Of a stretch of DNA of 64,000 bases, positions 1-12,684 are shown piece by piece. The DNA lies in NCBI GenBank assembly GCA_963995505.1, contig OZ023180.1:7537263-7601262 (forward strand), written 5' to 3'. Origin of the DNA: Hypericum androsaemum. Lineage: Eukaryota > Streptophyta > Magnoliopsida > Malpighiales > Hypericaceae. Every line of letters starts with the position of its first letter. Position 1 is the stretch's first letter. The notes beneath the pieces were generated by a model. That model was not told where the DNA came from. It did not search any database and saw only the letters and a program-made list of their open reading frames with translations. The position numbers were made by a program, and so were the translations under genes.

Positions 1-110
1 GGGCAGACATATTAGGCAAACTGGCTAGGCGAGCACGATGGGTGGATATGTTAGGCGAGAAAGAAGGGCAGACATGTATGGCTAGCCGGCTAGGCGAGCA
101 CGAGACCAAG
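1..110. repeat. 65-bp tandem repeat cut by window edge
   Basis: The motif GGGCAGACAT begins at 1 and again at 66, and both copies carry GGCTAGGCGAGCACGA. This makes about 1.7 copies of a 65-bp unit that probably continues to the left of the window. No coding potential was seen. Confidence 0.6.
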
Positions 111-1255
111 ATTATCCAAACCAAAGAGATAGAGAGCATTTTTTTGAGTCTATAGGAAACCCACTGTCCATTTCTCAAAATTTTAGAAATGAAGAAAAAG
201 TTTTGCAACCCTGTGGCGGATGTCAGCAGTTCGAGTACAAGCACAAAACTAAGGTTGCCACTTCAAGACTAAAGCCGACACGATACCTAGGCCACCACGT
301 CAAGACTAACGCAAATACGAAACCAAGGCCGCCACGTCAAGGCCAAAGCCAAGGCCGCCACGTTAATATCAAAGCCATCTCACATCCAAGACCAGTTAGG
401 TGAGCCGTTGCGATCCGAGGAGTTAACGACTCCTGAGGTAGGCAAGCAAGCCCCCTTGACGAGCTCCAGGGGCAGGTGAGCTCCAGGCGAGCTCCCAAGG
501 TTATCTCACTTGCAATTGATTTTTTACCCTCTTCCGCTCCCAATTGGAAGAAATCATTAACTACAAAATTGTAGCTCCTTGTCTTGGATTTACCTGGCAA
601 CTTGAAACATCTCAATCAAAAGTCTGAGATAAGAGATGTGATTGTTCTACCAAAATGCTATAATCCTCAACGAGGCAACCAATACCAACACTTGAAGCTT
701 CGTTTAGACCACCTTCCAATCAGAATTGGGCCATGCTTTAAAAAGATGAATTTGAGATATGTGTCTCAGCTAGCCATAAGACTCACTTCCTTTCTAGGCC
801 TGCAACCAAAGCTACGGTCAATTTACCAAGTGGTGTCCACCATGTGCTTGTGGAAATGCCAAAGTCCTTTTCCTCGAGTTCATTGGCTCCATGAGCATGG
901 ACTTCAAACTAAGCCTCGCCTCCATAAACGTGGATCTCATGCTCAGCCTTACTTCTTTGGACATGAAATATGTGTACTCCAACAGGGTGAAAATTCTAAA
1001 ATGCCCCTGGGAGCAAAGTCACTAAATTTTGATCGTTGGATTTTCAACATATATCTTTAAATGACATCGGACGGCTCATAACGAAGTCCCCACCATGAGA
1101 ATACATCCAATGTGATACCCACTCAATCTCGTCGGGGCAAACTAAAAGACATAGTTTGGTTAATTAATCTAGGTACTAAGAAGAAGGAACAATTTTTATC
1201 ATTGTTATATCTTAACTTTCCGTCTTAGTTCAATTGCATTTTTGTGCTTGGCCTT
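111..1255. other. unassigned intergenic or decayed repeat DNA
   Basis: No gene is recognised. A short degenerate repeat containing AAGGCCGCCACGT recurs between about 255 and 375. An open frame on + (584-1060) has no recognisable domain and no gene-like context. Sequence just left of 1,256 is the flank of the gypsy element and ends in GCCTT, its left target duplication. Confidence 0.5.
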
Positions 1256-3539
1256 TCATGTGAACCCCATTACGGATCCACGCACAAGTCAGATCTTTTA
1301 CGTTCAGATTGATGGAGATCTTAACCCGTTGTTTACGCGTCTGCAAGAACTTCGGTATTGAACAACCTTGATCCGTTGTTTTAGAAAAACAAAAACCTTG
1401 ATCTTAAGTAAATACGGCACAAACGGTGGTGGGTGAACCATTTGATAAGTGGTTGTTCGTGCAAGGTTTGGTTAGCCCACAAGAACCCAAAGAGTGTCAA
1501 AACTCACAAATTTTATTAAGCAAAAATCCATCCTTTTTATTCTGTTTGTGCCTCTATAAATAGGCAAAATCTAGGGTCAAGAGAATCTTAATTCGAATCG
1601 AGATATGCAGATTTGAACATCCAAAAATAAAATTATCCCACAAGAGACGTCCTAGATAGACTAGAACTCCTAAAAAAATAAAATTAACAAATATCCGACT
1701 TCCTAGATAGTCTAAAACTCTGATGAGTGCAAGAAACACTCATTTTATTCTCTCATTTTAGGGTCATTTAGACCCATTTTTGAGTCTGTTTGAGTCATTT
1801 TATGCCTTTCTTATGTCTGTTGCCTAGGATAGTTTCACCCGTTTATCTCTGTATCTCTTGGAGGAGAATTTTGCAGGGATGCGAGGATCGATCAAGAAGA
1901 GGCGAGCACTGAAAGAGTCAGGGCTGAGAAATAGCCAGCCGAAACCAAGCTGCACCCACCGAACGATGAAATACGCACCGGCCGGCTCCTTACCTACAAG
2001 AACACGCCGAGCAGCGCTCCACCTGATAGACAGTAGGAGGACCTTATCCGGAGTCACCTCAACTCTCTGTGTCCTGCTGGGCAGCCCACCATTCAACCGA
2101 GCAGTGCCAGAGGAGAATGAGGTAAGCTTTTTATAAAAAACCCGTCGAACGGCAGAATCTTCCACCGGAAGGCGCCCATGCCGTTGACTATCTGGGACGA
2201 AGAACCAGAATTGCCTGCTAGCTCAGCTCTTCGGACGGTGCCTCTTACACCAGATGATGTTTTTGTCAAATTTTTCCCGAGAGAATTAGATATTTTGAGG
2301 GCTTTTTAGACATTTGCACCTTATTTTAGGGTTGAGGGGGAGACTCCTCAACCTCTCAATTTGTAAGCTTTGACACTAAAGACTTAAAGTTAGGATTTTT
2401 GAGAAGTTCGATGAGGAGCTCAAGGAGCAAGGAGTGGATACCGGGAGAGGATGGAGCAGCTCGTCATCACGATTGAGCAATCTCTATCCCTTCTCTTTAA
2501 TTCTGCTCTTGTGACATTGTTCCCTCTTATGCATTGTTGTTTTCTTTAAATGACGATATGTAAGTAGTTTCCTTTTGGCTCGGGTGTCTTAGCACCCCCG
2601 AAATGCATGGTTTCGAATGATCTTAACCTTTAGAGCATGCAGCGGTTAGTAGGTATAATACGTTGGGTAATGGACCTCCGTTGGAACCTAGTTGCGAGTA
2701 GCATTAGTAATGACATAGAGTCCTTCCCAATCGATTGTAGCGTGATCCAAAGTAGTTAGCCATGAAGGGGAGCGTGGAAAAGCCTAACCATTAAACTATA
2801 CATTTATCCGATGGACTTAGCCGCGAAAATGGACTTTGCCAAGAATGGTAGTGTGCAGTTGGCTTAAGGGTGGTGCATTAATGAGTGAGGTTTAGGAGGG
2901 CAAGAGTGCTAGTCTCGATACCTAGGTGAGGTTGACAACTTACCAATATTAGTTGTGAGTGACGTTCTCGCCGGGACCCCCTAGTAACTTCTTTGTGGCG
3001 TGAAGTACTTAGCCGTGAAATGTCATACCTTAGTATACCTAAGCCCACCACAGACACAAATGCTCAAGAGAGACCAAGCATGTAGGGATGTGCGAAAGGC
3101 ACCTAGCCCAATTTCCTTTAAATTGTCTTTATACCCTTTCAACTTAGTCTTGTATTTCTTGCTTCACCCAAACCTTTCATAAAATACTAATCAACCTAAT
3201 CTAAATTGCATTTCGCTCAGAATGTCTTGAACCCGCTCCTTATGGTTCAACATTACACTACCCTATTATTGCAAGGTGGACCAAAAATACACTCTTCAAA
3301 CTCTTAAAAACAAAATTAAGATAAAATTAACGTCCTAAATACACATAACAATGTTTATCGGCTTCTTATTAGCTTCGTGGTCACCAATGGGCTTCAATAG
3401 ATTGACTTGAGCCCAAACTTCTTGAACTAAGCCATTGAACTCAGCTTGAAACTTCTTGACTCTTGCTCTTGTGACTGGTCCAATTGGCACTTGAACTTGA
3501 TCTTTTTGTGCCCTTGTCGTGGTGGTATGGTTCATATCA
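1256..3539 (-). repeat. 3' LTR of the 1.3-11.9 kb gypsy element (split)
   Basis: This LTR is formed by 1256-1720 and 3304-3539 (701 bp) and is interrupted by a solo LTR. It aligns with 8341-9002 plus 11907-11942. For example, both carry the stretch describing GGAGATCT.AACCCGTTGTTTA and the block GTGGTCACCAATGGGCTTCAA. It ends TTCATATCA next to a pyrimidine run (TTCCCCTCCTCT), which is the polypurine tract read on the other strand. The C-terminal pol codons lie inside this LTR. Confidence 0.85.
1721..3298 (+). mobile_element. solo LTR, 1.58 kb, family S1 (copy 1)
   Basis: Starts TGATGAGTG and ends CACTCTTCA, an imperfect terminal inverted repeat with TG...CA ends. It is flanked by the perfect 5-bp duplication AACTC (1716-1720 and 3299-3303). 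The uninterrupted target can be read in the sister LTR near 8836 (GTAGAACTCCTAAAAAT). A second copy with its own duplication lies at 19651-21249. No internal retrotransposon genes are present, so this is a solo LTR left after LTR-LTR recombination. Compared with the second copy, a short deletion after GGGGGAGACT (about 2345) removes the presumed TATA box. Confidence 0.9.
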
Positions 3540-6500
3540 TTCCCCTCCTCTAGAAAATCATTTATCCTCAAATCATCACCTACATCAAACGGGCTCAAGT
3601 CAGAAACATTAAAAGCTGCACTTACATTATACTCACTAGGTAAATCAAGTTTGTGAGCATTGTCATTTATGCGTTCGAGAACATAGAAGGGACCATCTCC
3701 TCGTGGTAGCAACTTGGAATGCCGCTGTGCTGAAAAATTTTCCTTTCGCATATGCAGCCATACCCAATCACCTGATTCAAAGACCACCTTATCTTGCCCC
3801 TTATTCGCTTATTTTTCATACTGCTCCATTCGGTGCTCGATGTTACACTTAGCCTTCTCATGCAACTGCTTGACAAAATTAGCCTTCTTCTTTCCATCTA
3901 AGTTAACATACTCAGTGGAAGGCAATGGAGACAAATCCAATAAAGTCAAAGGATTAAATCAATATACAAGTTCAAATGATGAGAATTGAGTAGCAGAATA
4001 AACAGATCGATTATAAGCAAACTTAACATGTGGCAAACAATCTTCCCAAGTTTTAATGTTTTGCTTAATGAGTGCCCTTAACAAAGTAGACAAATGCATA
4101 TTCACTACTTTTGTTTGACCGTCAGTTTGTGAATGACAAGTAGTAGAAAATAATAGCTTAGTACCTAACTTACACTGCAAAGTTTTCCAAAAATAGCTCA
4201 AGAACTTAGTCTCACGACCTATCTAAAGAACAAATCAGCAACATGTGAAGCATCATCAGCTTTGTGACATGGAATAAAATGTGCCATCTTGGAAAATCTA
4301 TCCACAACTACAAAAATAGAATCCCTCCCACGTTTAGTCCTAGGAAGACCTAACAAAATCCATAGAAATGTCAATCCAAGGCTCACTAGGAATAGGTAGA
4401 GGGGTATACAAACCATGGGGCTGAACTTTTGACTTAACTTGCTTACATGTGATACATCTGCCACATATTTGCTTGATGTCATGCTTCATGTGTTGCTAAT
4501 AAAAATGTTCTTGCAAAACCACCAAAGTCTTTGCAAGTCCAAAATATCCCATTAAGCCACCACCATGGGATTCCTGCACTAAAAGCTCTCTCAACGAACA
4601 ATTAGGCACACATAACTTATTTTCTCAAAACTTGAATCCTTCATGCCTAAAGAATTTACCAAATGCAATTTTTTCTGAATCTTTGTACAACTCACAAAAG
4701 TCACTATCATCAACATATAGTTCCTTAATATGCTAAAAACCAAGTAATTTTTCATCAAGAGTAAAAATTAATGCATACCTTCGAGAATGCATCAGCAACC
4801 ATATTCTCCTTACCTTGCTTATATTGAATAACATACATAAATATCTCAATGAACTTCACCCAAAGCACATACCTCTTGTTTAGCTTGTGCTGACCCTTTA
4901 AGTGCTTTAATGACTCATGGTCGGTGTGAATCATAAAATCTTTTGCCCATAGGTAATGTTGCCAAGTTCGAACCAATGCTTACAACTCATTATCATACAT
5001 TGAGTAATTTAAGTCTGCCCTACTTAGTTTTTTGCTAAAGTAAGCAATTGGTTGTCCTTCTTGCATAAGAACATCGCCTATACCAACACTTGAAGCATCA
5101 CATTCAACCTCAAACGCTTTAGAAAAGTTAGGTAAAGACAATAAAGGTGCATTTGTCAACTTCTCCTTGATTAGCTGAAATGCCTTTTCTTGTTCTTCTC
5201 CCCATCAAAATCTAATATTCTTCTTGATCAATTCAGTAAGTGGTGCGGCTATGCTACTAAAATCCTTCACAAACCTCTAGTAGAAGCTAGTTTATCCATG
5301 GAAACTCCGAACATTAGCAACACTTGTGGGACTTGGCCACTCTTGGATTGCACGTACCTTCTCTTCATCGGCCTATATACCTTCAGCACTAACAACAAAT
5401 CCCAAGAATACAAGCTTCTTTGTGCAAAAAGTACACTTCTTCATATTAGCAAATAACTGATCCTTTCTAAGTGCATCCGGAGCAGATTTTGAATGTACTA
5501 CATGATCTTTCAAGCTTTTGCTATAAATAGTATATCATCAAAATAAACGAAAACAAATCTACCAATAAATGAACGCAAAACATGATTCATAAGTCTCATA
5601 AATGTGCTTAAAACATTAGACAACCCAAAAGGCATGACCATCCATTTATATAAACCATATTTTGTTTTAAAGATAGTTTGCCACTCGTCTCCTTCTTTCA
5701 TTTTAATCTGATGATAACCACTTTTCAAATCAAACTTAGAAAATATACAAGATCCATGCAGCTCGTCCAACATATCATCTAGATGAGGAATAGGATGATG
5801 ATACTTTTTATTGATGGATCGACAATTAAGACACATTCTCCATGTTCCATCTTTCTTGGGTACAAATAAAACTGGAACAACACAAGGGCTCATGCTTTCT
5901 CTCACGTACCCTTTCTCCAATAACTCATTTACTTACCGTTCAAGCTTTTTTGTCTCCTTGGGATTGCTCCTATAGGCTGGTCGATTTGGAATTGCTGCAC
6001 TTGGAACAAAGTCAATTTGATGTTCAATTCCTCGGATTGGTGGTAAACTTGATGGTAATTCCTCGGGAAAGATATCTTCAAACTCCTACAAAAGAGTAAC
6101 AACAATACTTGGCAAAGCAAGATCCAATTTTTTAGTATTTAAAAATACCTCTTTGTGCCTAAGTACAATTAATGACTGTTTTGAAAAATAAGCTTGCTTT
6201 ATATCACTCGCTCCCGCATAATAACTCTTTTTTCAGAAATTTTCTCTCATTGGCTATTTTTCCTTCATCTTTTTTGGCTTCTTTTATTCTTTCACCATCT
6301 TTCTTTCCAATTCCCACATCTTTTCTCTCATTGGCCCTTTTTCCTTCCTTTCTTCTAGCTTTTTTTTCCTTTCACTTCTTTTCTTTTGTTCTATTTTTCT
6401 TTTTTCATCACTTTCTTTTTGCAATTCCACTATCATTCAGCCACTCTAGCTTGTACGGCCTATGGTGCTTCTTCATGAGCAACCGTAATTTTTCTACCAT

Positions 6501-7830
6501 TGTAGTGCTTGCAACATTGACACAAGTGCCCCCATCAATAATGACACTACACACCTTGTCCTTGACGTAGCACCTTGAATGGAAGATGTTCTCCCATTGT
6601 ACAACAACGTTAGCTTCTTTTTCCTGCAAGCTCAAAGCTCTCCTAGTCACCAAAGTTAATAAATCAGTAGCTACAAACTCCTCTTTTGAAAGGTCCTCCA
6701 ATGAGGGCACGCTATCATTTTCCAAATCTTCTTTATCAGTCTCAACCTCTCCATTATCTCGCATCACCATGATCTGCTTGTTAGGACATTGATTTGCGAT
6801 GTGCCCTCTTCCCTGACACTTAAAGCACTTGATGTCACAATTCCTGGAAATAGATGCTTTCTTCTTTCGTTGAGAAGTGCTGCTAGTACTCTCCATCTTT
6901 GGCTCAATTTTGGATGCTTGCGACTTGTCCAACTTCTTTCCATAATTTAGCTTCCAAGAAGAAGCACTAGATGTTGCTCGTGAAACACCCACCTTCTTTG
7001 ATTATTTCTGCACTTTGATTGCCATGAGCACCATATCTTCCAACTCCATATAGTGTTGCAACTTCACCTTATCTTGAATTTCAGGGTTTAATCCACAGAG
7101 AAACTTAGCCATAGTGGCTTCTCGATCATCCTCAACATTGGCTCGAATCATGGCAATCTCCATCTCCTTGTAGTAATCCTCCATACTCATATTCCTTATC
7201 AAAGTCCTTGTAACTTCTTATATAGCTCTAGATAGTAATGACTAGGAACAAATCATTTCCTCATTACCACTTTCATTAGTCGTTCTCCATACCATCTCCT
7301 GCTTGTAACAAATTGATCCCACCAAGTAATAGCACAATCAAAAAACTCAATCACAACGAGCTTTACCTTCTTTGCTTCACAACAGTGTTGGAAATCAAAG
7401 ATAAATTCAATTTTCTTCTCCCACTCAAGGTATGCTTCTGGATCAGACCGTCCTTTGAATGATGGGATCTTCAACTTGATACTTCCTAAGTTGTCATCAC
7501 CCCTATGCCTAAAATCTCTAGGTTGTCGTTCATTCCTCCTACTACCAATGGCAGAACCGTTGTCATCTTCTTCATAGACACCAAAATCTACCTCGTCTGC
7601 ACTCCTTCCTTCCCTAGGTAACAATCTTCCTCCTCGTGCAGTAGGGGCTCCTTGTGGCTGCCCAGTACGTGAATTCTCTAACTGATCTATTCGCACTTGC
7701 AATGGTTCTATTTCTGCCCTTGTTAATTATCTAAACTGCCCCAACAAAGCTTCCACAAACACCTTTTGATCAGCATTGCCTAAAGTACTTCTCCACTTCT
7801 TTCATTATTGTGAGACATATTGCTGAAAGA
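3335..7830 (-). pseudogene. gypsy gag-pol polyprotein, degenerate
   Basis: Read right to left. Gag starts near 7820 and continues through 7702-7253 and 7202-7002. A zinc knuckle CFKCQGRGHIANQCPNK and an aspartic protease with IIDGGTCVNVAS lie in 6992-6408. The RT core lies in 5920-5510 and includes [26 protein letters not shown] and the catalytic YFDD. RNase H ([12 protein letters not shown]) is near 4976-4755, integrase lies at 4482-3959 with the C-terminal domain at 3787-3335, and the ending motif is GPVTRARVKKFQ. The frame is broken many times, and about 90 codons after the protease WLNDSG motif are missing. Close protein similarity to the plus-strand element at 25,016-29,350 shows the same lineage, but this copy still has the RT core that the other one lacks. 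Confidence 0.85.
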
Positions 7831-8326
7831 AAATAAAGTTAGATAAACAATAGACCTCACCAATTCTCTCCCTCACACTCAAGGATGTGATGCTCTCAAT
7901 TTCATCGTGTTTCACTCAATAATTGGCTCTTATTCACTCTAATATCCTCACCACTTTCGCCTTTTTCCACTCGTTGACTACTCTCTTAGATCTATTGGAA
8001 CCAATCCAACCACAAAAGTGGTTTCTTGGAACAAGATCTACTGAAATGATGGTTCTTTCAACACAGGATTGATAGAAAAATAACAACCTTGTAATACTTC
8101 AAAAATCTGGGCTACGCTTCAATGATCCTTTTATTAGGTTTCCTTTCTTCTTGGACTTTCTTTCCTTTTCTATTGTTAATTTTCTTTTCTTGGCTGCTTC
8201 AACAACCCTTCTTTTCTTTTTTTGTCACTAAGAAATAATCAGATAACAAACTACTATCTCTCTAATCTGAATACTAAAATAAGCAAATAAAAATTTAAAG
8301 ATGTATAGGTCTGAAGTTGAGCCTAA
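7831..8326 (-). other. 5' leader of the minus-strand gypsy element
   Basis: About 500 bp between the primer site and the gag start, read on the minus strand. It is pyrimidine-rich on the plus strand. No open frame of note and no recognised site was seen. Confidence 0.5.
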
Positions 8327-8338
8327 GCTCAGATACCA
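8327..8338 (-). promoter_or_regulatory. primer binding site (tRNA-iMet type)
   Basis: On the minus strand it reads TGGTATCTGAGC, one mismatch from the plant initiator-Met primer site TGGTATCAGAGC. It sits two bases from the end of the 5' LTR (8341 on this map). Confidence 0.75.
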
Positions 8339-8340
8339 AC

Positions 8341-11300
8341 TGATGTGAACCATGTTACAGATCCACGAGGAAGCCGGATCTTCTACGTTCAGATTGATGG
8401 AGATCTCAACCCGTTGTTTATGCCTCTGCAAGAACCTCGGTATTGAACAACTTTGACCCGCTGCTGTAGGAAAATAAGAACCTTGATCTTAAAGCGAATA
8501 CGCCACAAACGTTGGTGGGTGAACTGTTTGATAAGTGGTTGTTCGTATAAGGTTTGGTCAGTCTGCAAGAACGCAAAGAGTGTCAAAACTCACAAATTTT
8601 ATTAAGCGAAAAGTATTTCTTCTTTATTTTATATGTGCCTCTAAAATAGGCAAAGTCTAGGGCAAGAGAATCCTAATTCGAATTGAGATATGCTCACAAT
8701 ACAATTATAGCATCCTAAACAGATTTAAACTTCCAAAAAAAATTATCCCATAAAGGACGCCCTAGATATACTAGAACTCCTAAAAAATAGAATTAATAAA
8801 TATTTGACTTCGTAGATAGTGTAGAACTCCTAAAAATAAAATTAAGATAGAATTAACTTCCTAAACATCCTTAACAATGTTTATGGACTTCTTATTAGCG
8901 TGGTCACCAATGGGCTTCAACAAATTGGCTTGAGCCCAAACTTCTTCAATTAAGCCATTGAACTCAGCTTGAAACTTATTGGCTCTTGCTCTTGTGACTA
9001 GTTGTCACGATCCGAACTCAGGTCGGTGACCGGCGCTAGACTTCAACTCATGTTATACACAAAATAAATCTAGCCAGCCTCTAACGTATTCAAATTTATA
9101 GTCATTAGCATTTAAACATAAAATTAAAATCTAATGATCTTTAGTTTCATATTCCAAGTTTACAAAATAGAAGCCAAGCTTTTTCTTTTTAATACATACT
9201 CCCAAGATCAAAACAAATTCTGTGACTACGGAGCTTCTAGATCAATAAGAAAAATACAAACTGGAGACCTCCAGACCAGTCCCAAAGAATAAAATAGACT
9301 TAGTACGATCAGAGTAGATCTCTGAACCAATACAACTCGTATTCGAGTTCCTGCAAAACTGGTGAGAGGGGGGATGAGTGTTTTGGAACACTTAGTAAAC
9401 AAATAAGATATGCATCACAATTTATTTAGCTACTCAATGCACAAACATACCTAAAACATGCATATAACTAACATGGCAAATAAATAATGCGGAGATGTAC
9501 ATTATTCAAAAGTCATACTTACCAGATGACCAAATATAGCATATAATCACAAAGTCACAGAAACATGAGCAAACTACGCAACGTTCCATACCGTCACGCA
9601 ATTTGACACATGACACATAATTCCAATATTATATAGCAGAACTGACGAATATTCGGCAAGATCTAGATAGTGTCACTACAACTCCGATAGGAGGATACCA
9701 TATCTCAAAGGCGCCATCAGAAACCAACCCCGCCGGCCAAATAGATCATATCAGAATCCATTGTATCCTCACTATATGTGCACATATGCCAACATCCCCG
9801 GTTGGTCACGGGTAGATCTCTGCCTACTAGACGTCCATATCACAGAGTTGAGCCATCCATATAACAGACTTTCATATCATAAAAGATTCATAGGCTCCAA
9901 AACATACCAAACATATCCAGTGCCCATGCTGGGCCAGATTGAACAAACATTCACAAATCATAACGTTATACAATATGCTCATATGATAAATGCACAAAAT
10001 GCACTCACATTACCATATTCAGATCATGACAAATAAATAGAGTACGCCAAATAAAGCACGAGTCACATATTATTTGTTTACCGATTTCGGCTCGATGACC
10101 ATCAGGATCGGTGATCCTCTTTCCAATAGACAAATCCCTTCATTTAGAATTCAACTTGTTCGAAGTTGATATCCACGAATTCTTTTCAAATATTTCTCAA
10201 AATATTTTTCGAGATCTGCGACATTAAATCAGATCCACAAATTCAATTGAACCGTAAATCATCAAATTTCTAACTCAATATTTTTACCTTTTTTTTATAT
10301 CTCAGTTTAGTTTCTTCCTGAATTTCATATCATAGTTCCGATTGAACCTCAAATGTTGAGAATATTTTAATTCTTCTTATTCTCTCTTAAGTAATCTAAA
10401 ATAATTCACCGACCTTAAACTCAATTTAAATTGTTATCTTCATCATTTTCAGTTCCATCGATACATTGCTTTACTAGAAATGAGTATTGAACATAGTAAA
10501 TTTACCTCCTTCTAGTCTCTTTCACAGTGACTTATTTCCATTGAAACTTAATATTCCTAATTTTCTTATTTAATTGATCATACTTGCTATTTCTTTAATT
10601 ACTCAGAAATACACCATCACAACATCTATCCTACTACTTGGAAATTAATCCTCGGAAAACCGAACATCCAAAATCTTAATTTGTCAATTCCTAAAACTAA
10701 TCTTAACAAATCTATTGTTATCAAATTCTCAAGTTACAGTGTTATCAAATTCAACATTTTCTCACTTGCCTCTCTTCTTTATTTTCTTTTAACTTCTTTC
10801 ATTTGATCTTACGAACAGATTCCTCCCTAATCCATAGCTTGTTTTGTTCAAATCAAAAGATTATCCGATGAATTAAATAAATTAATCTAATTTATTACTT
10901 TCACGTGTACTCTCTTTAATTATACAATATTCTATCTAATTTTTCTCTCATATTACAATCTTTCTTATATCCCAAATTTGTGATCCACAATCTGGTACTT
11001 AAAAGAAAATTATTTCCACTACAATTGCTCAAGTAATTGATATATTCTTAGTACTTTTAAATGGCCAGTTTCAATTCAAAGAATAGAAGCTCAGTCTTTA
11101 CTGATTTCTTTTTCTTTTATATGTGAACATCAGCTAATTTAATATTTGACCATGTACCAAAATTACGTTTCATGAAGTTTCTGATTCCAGATATTACATA
11201 TAAATGTTCGATGGAACACTTAAAAAATGAAAGCCCTATTAATCCTTCCAACCATCGATAACTTACTGGATATATAACCTTTTAACCAATTTTAACTCAT

Positions 11301-11942
11301 CAAGTTACCAAAAAGATAAACATTCTAACTTAATTTTCTCACCTCAGTTCTCTCTTTTACCTTTTCTCGGTTGCTTGCTTCTTTCTTCTTCTTCTTTTTT
11401 GGCTCTTTGAATTTTGGTCCATGTTTAAATGGATGGAAACTAAGTAATTTCTTTTTATTGCTGACAACAAGATTTCACCGCCTCAATAGTTAACTTTATC
11501 TATCCTTTTCTTGTTGTCAATTTCCAAGATAAGCCACGTACTCATTTTTTTCTATTTCCTCGCCACATTTCTTTTCCTTTAAATTATAGTTAGTTTACAT
11601 TTTGTTAAGCTTAATTGTATTTAATTTAAGTCTTCTATTTTTTTAATTAAGTTGCGACATAACTAATGCTTGAATTTTTCCATTACTTCCAATTTTTCTT
11701 TGTAGAGAATTTAAAGATTATTTATTTAAGATTAGCTCAAACAATTATTTAGTTCAAATCATAACTAACCAAATTACTAAAATTTTCCAATCACTAATTT
11801 ATATTTCTATTGTCCAACATAGTGTATCACTTATCTTGTTGAATCAAATAGCTCACCTAATTAAATCCTACAAAGTTTAATTAACATGATCGGATATTAT
11901 ACTAGTCTTTGGTGCTCTTGTCGCGGTGGTATGGTTCATATA
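8341..11942 (-). repeat. 5' LTR of the 1.3-11.9 kb gypsy element (split)
   Basis: This LTR is formed by 8341-9002 and 11907-11942 (about 698 bp) with a 2.9-kb solo LTR inserted between. It starts TGATGTGAACC and ends GGTTCATATA, one base short of the expected ...ATATCA. Compared with the left LTR it lacks about 25 bases around CCAATTGGCACTTG at the insertion point. It directly abuts the kinase pseudogene. Confidence 0.8.
9003..11901. mobile_element. solo LTR, 2.9 kb, family S2
   Basis: Starts TGTCACGATCC and ends CGGATATTATA, where the last bases look like a mutated ...ATTACA. It is flanked by the perfect 5-bp duplication CTAGT (8998-9002 and 11902-11906). The interior is AT-rich and shows no retrotransposon genes. 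The same family begins at 61574 (TGTCACGACCC). Shared internal blocks include the segment with GACCGGCGCTA near the start and AACATCCCCGGTT at about 9790 and 62205. The solo LTR interpretation rests on the ends, the duplication and the lack of coding DNA. Confidence 0.8.
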
Positions 11943-12684
11943 GCCTGTAGGTGCGATGAGATATTCTGCTACATGAGGTGGTTTCCGTTTGCCCTTGATA
12001 TTGCTTCTTCTGCAATTCTGCCGCCCTGTGGAGCCTTTAAACTACCATGTCTGGATATGCAATAATACGAGGACTTACAAGACTGTCATGGTACTACAAT
12101 ACGAGGACTTACAATACAAGCAGAACCTAAACATCACCATCGATTCTCTAATTGCCAATGCTTCTTTGACAGGGTACTACAAGACTGTCAATGGCCACCA
12201 ACCCAATGTGTCTTATGGCCTCATTCTTTGTGTCCCAGAAGTCCCCAGTGAAAATTGTCATGTTTGTGCAGTTTATGCATCAGCAACTGTCAGGAAGGAG
12301 TGCCCCCACCATGTTGAAGCTTTGATTGTGTCAGTTTTCTGTACGTTGCAATACTCCAATACCCTCTTCTTCTCAGTGGCTGACAGCAAACCGAGGTACT
12401 ACTATTACAATAAAAAGATTGCATTTGACCAAGACCATTTCAAGAATGGGATGCACAACTTGCTTGGGAATGTCTCATCCGATGCTGCAGCTAATACTTC
12501 CAGATTAGCTTTTGGGAGGAGTAGTTTGTCGAATTCTTTTCATTTCATATATACGCTTTGGCACAGTGCACCAAAGATATATCAGGGAATGACTGTTTGA
12601 GTTGCCTGCAAAATGTTTTTAACTATTTCATTTTGCATGGTAATCATACTAAAGTAGGTGGTTTGGGGCGCATGCAGTGAGTTT
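11943..12684 (+). pseudogene. cysteine-rich receptor-like kinase, exon-1 fragment
   Basis: This is a truncated relative of the intact kinase at 37,824. Homology runs from the ATG (11956) through the signal peptide and both DUF26 domains to about 12684, where it stops inside the second domain region before the proline-rich linker. The original frame hits a TGA seven codons after the ATG. A 34-bp insertion near 12065-12100 shifts the frame, and another shift near 12535 breaks the second DUF26 domain, whose [11 protein letters not shown] motif survives in another frame. The transmembrane and kinase exons are absent. Its 5' side abuts the gypsy LTR. The product, if any, would be a shortened secreted ectodomain, but the breaks make that unlikely. 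Confidence 0.9.

Larger units (their letters stand above)
1256..11942 (-). mobile_element. Ty3/gypsy LTR retrotransposon, CRM-like, decayed and doubly nested
   Basis: Full span of one minus-strand element. Without later insertions it has LTRs of about 700 bp (1256-1720 plus 3304-3539; 8341-9002 plus 11907-11942) and about 4.8 kb of internal DNA. The ends of the right LTR are TGATGTGAACC and GGTTCATATA, and the left LTR starts TCATGTGAACC. The flanks are GCCTT (1251-1255) and GCCTG (11943-11947), an imperfect 5-bp target duplication. The primer site is at 8327-8338 and a polypurine tract lies at about 3540-3552 on the minus strand. Gag, protease, RT, RNase H and integrase can all be recognised but contain stops, frameshifts and deletions. 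It landed in the 5' leader of a kinase-gene copy, the remnant of which starts at 11943. Lineage assignment is inference from protein resemblance and from the coding region running into the LTR. Confidence 0.85.

Noticed and set aside
584..1060. 158-codon open frame on +
   Set aside because: No recognisable domain, no gene-like context and repeat-like surroundings. Kept only as part of the unassigned region.
9761..10036. 91-codon open frame inside the S2 solo LTR
   Set aside because: It lies within an LTR, is not kept in the homologous copy at 62,200 and has no domain.
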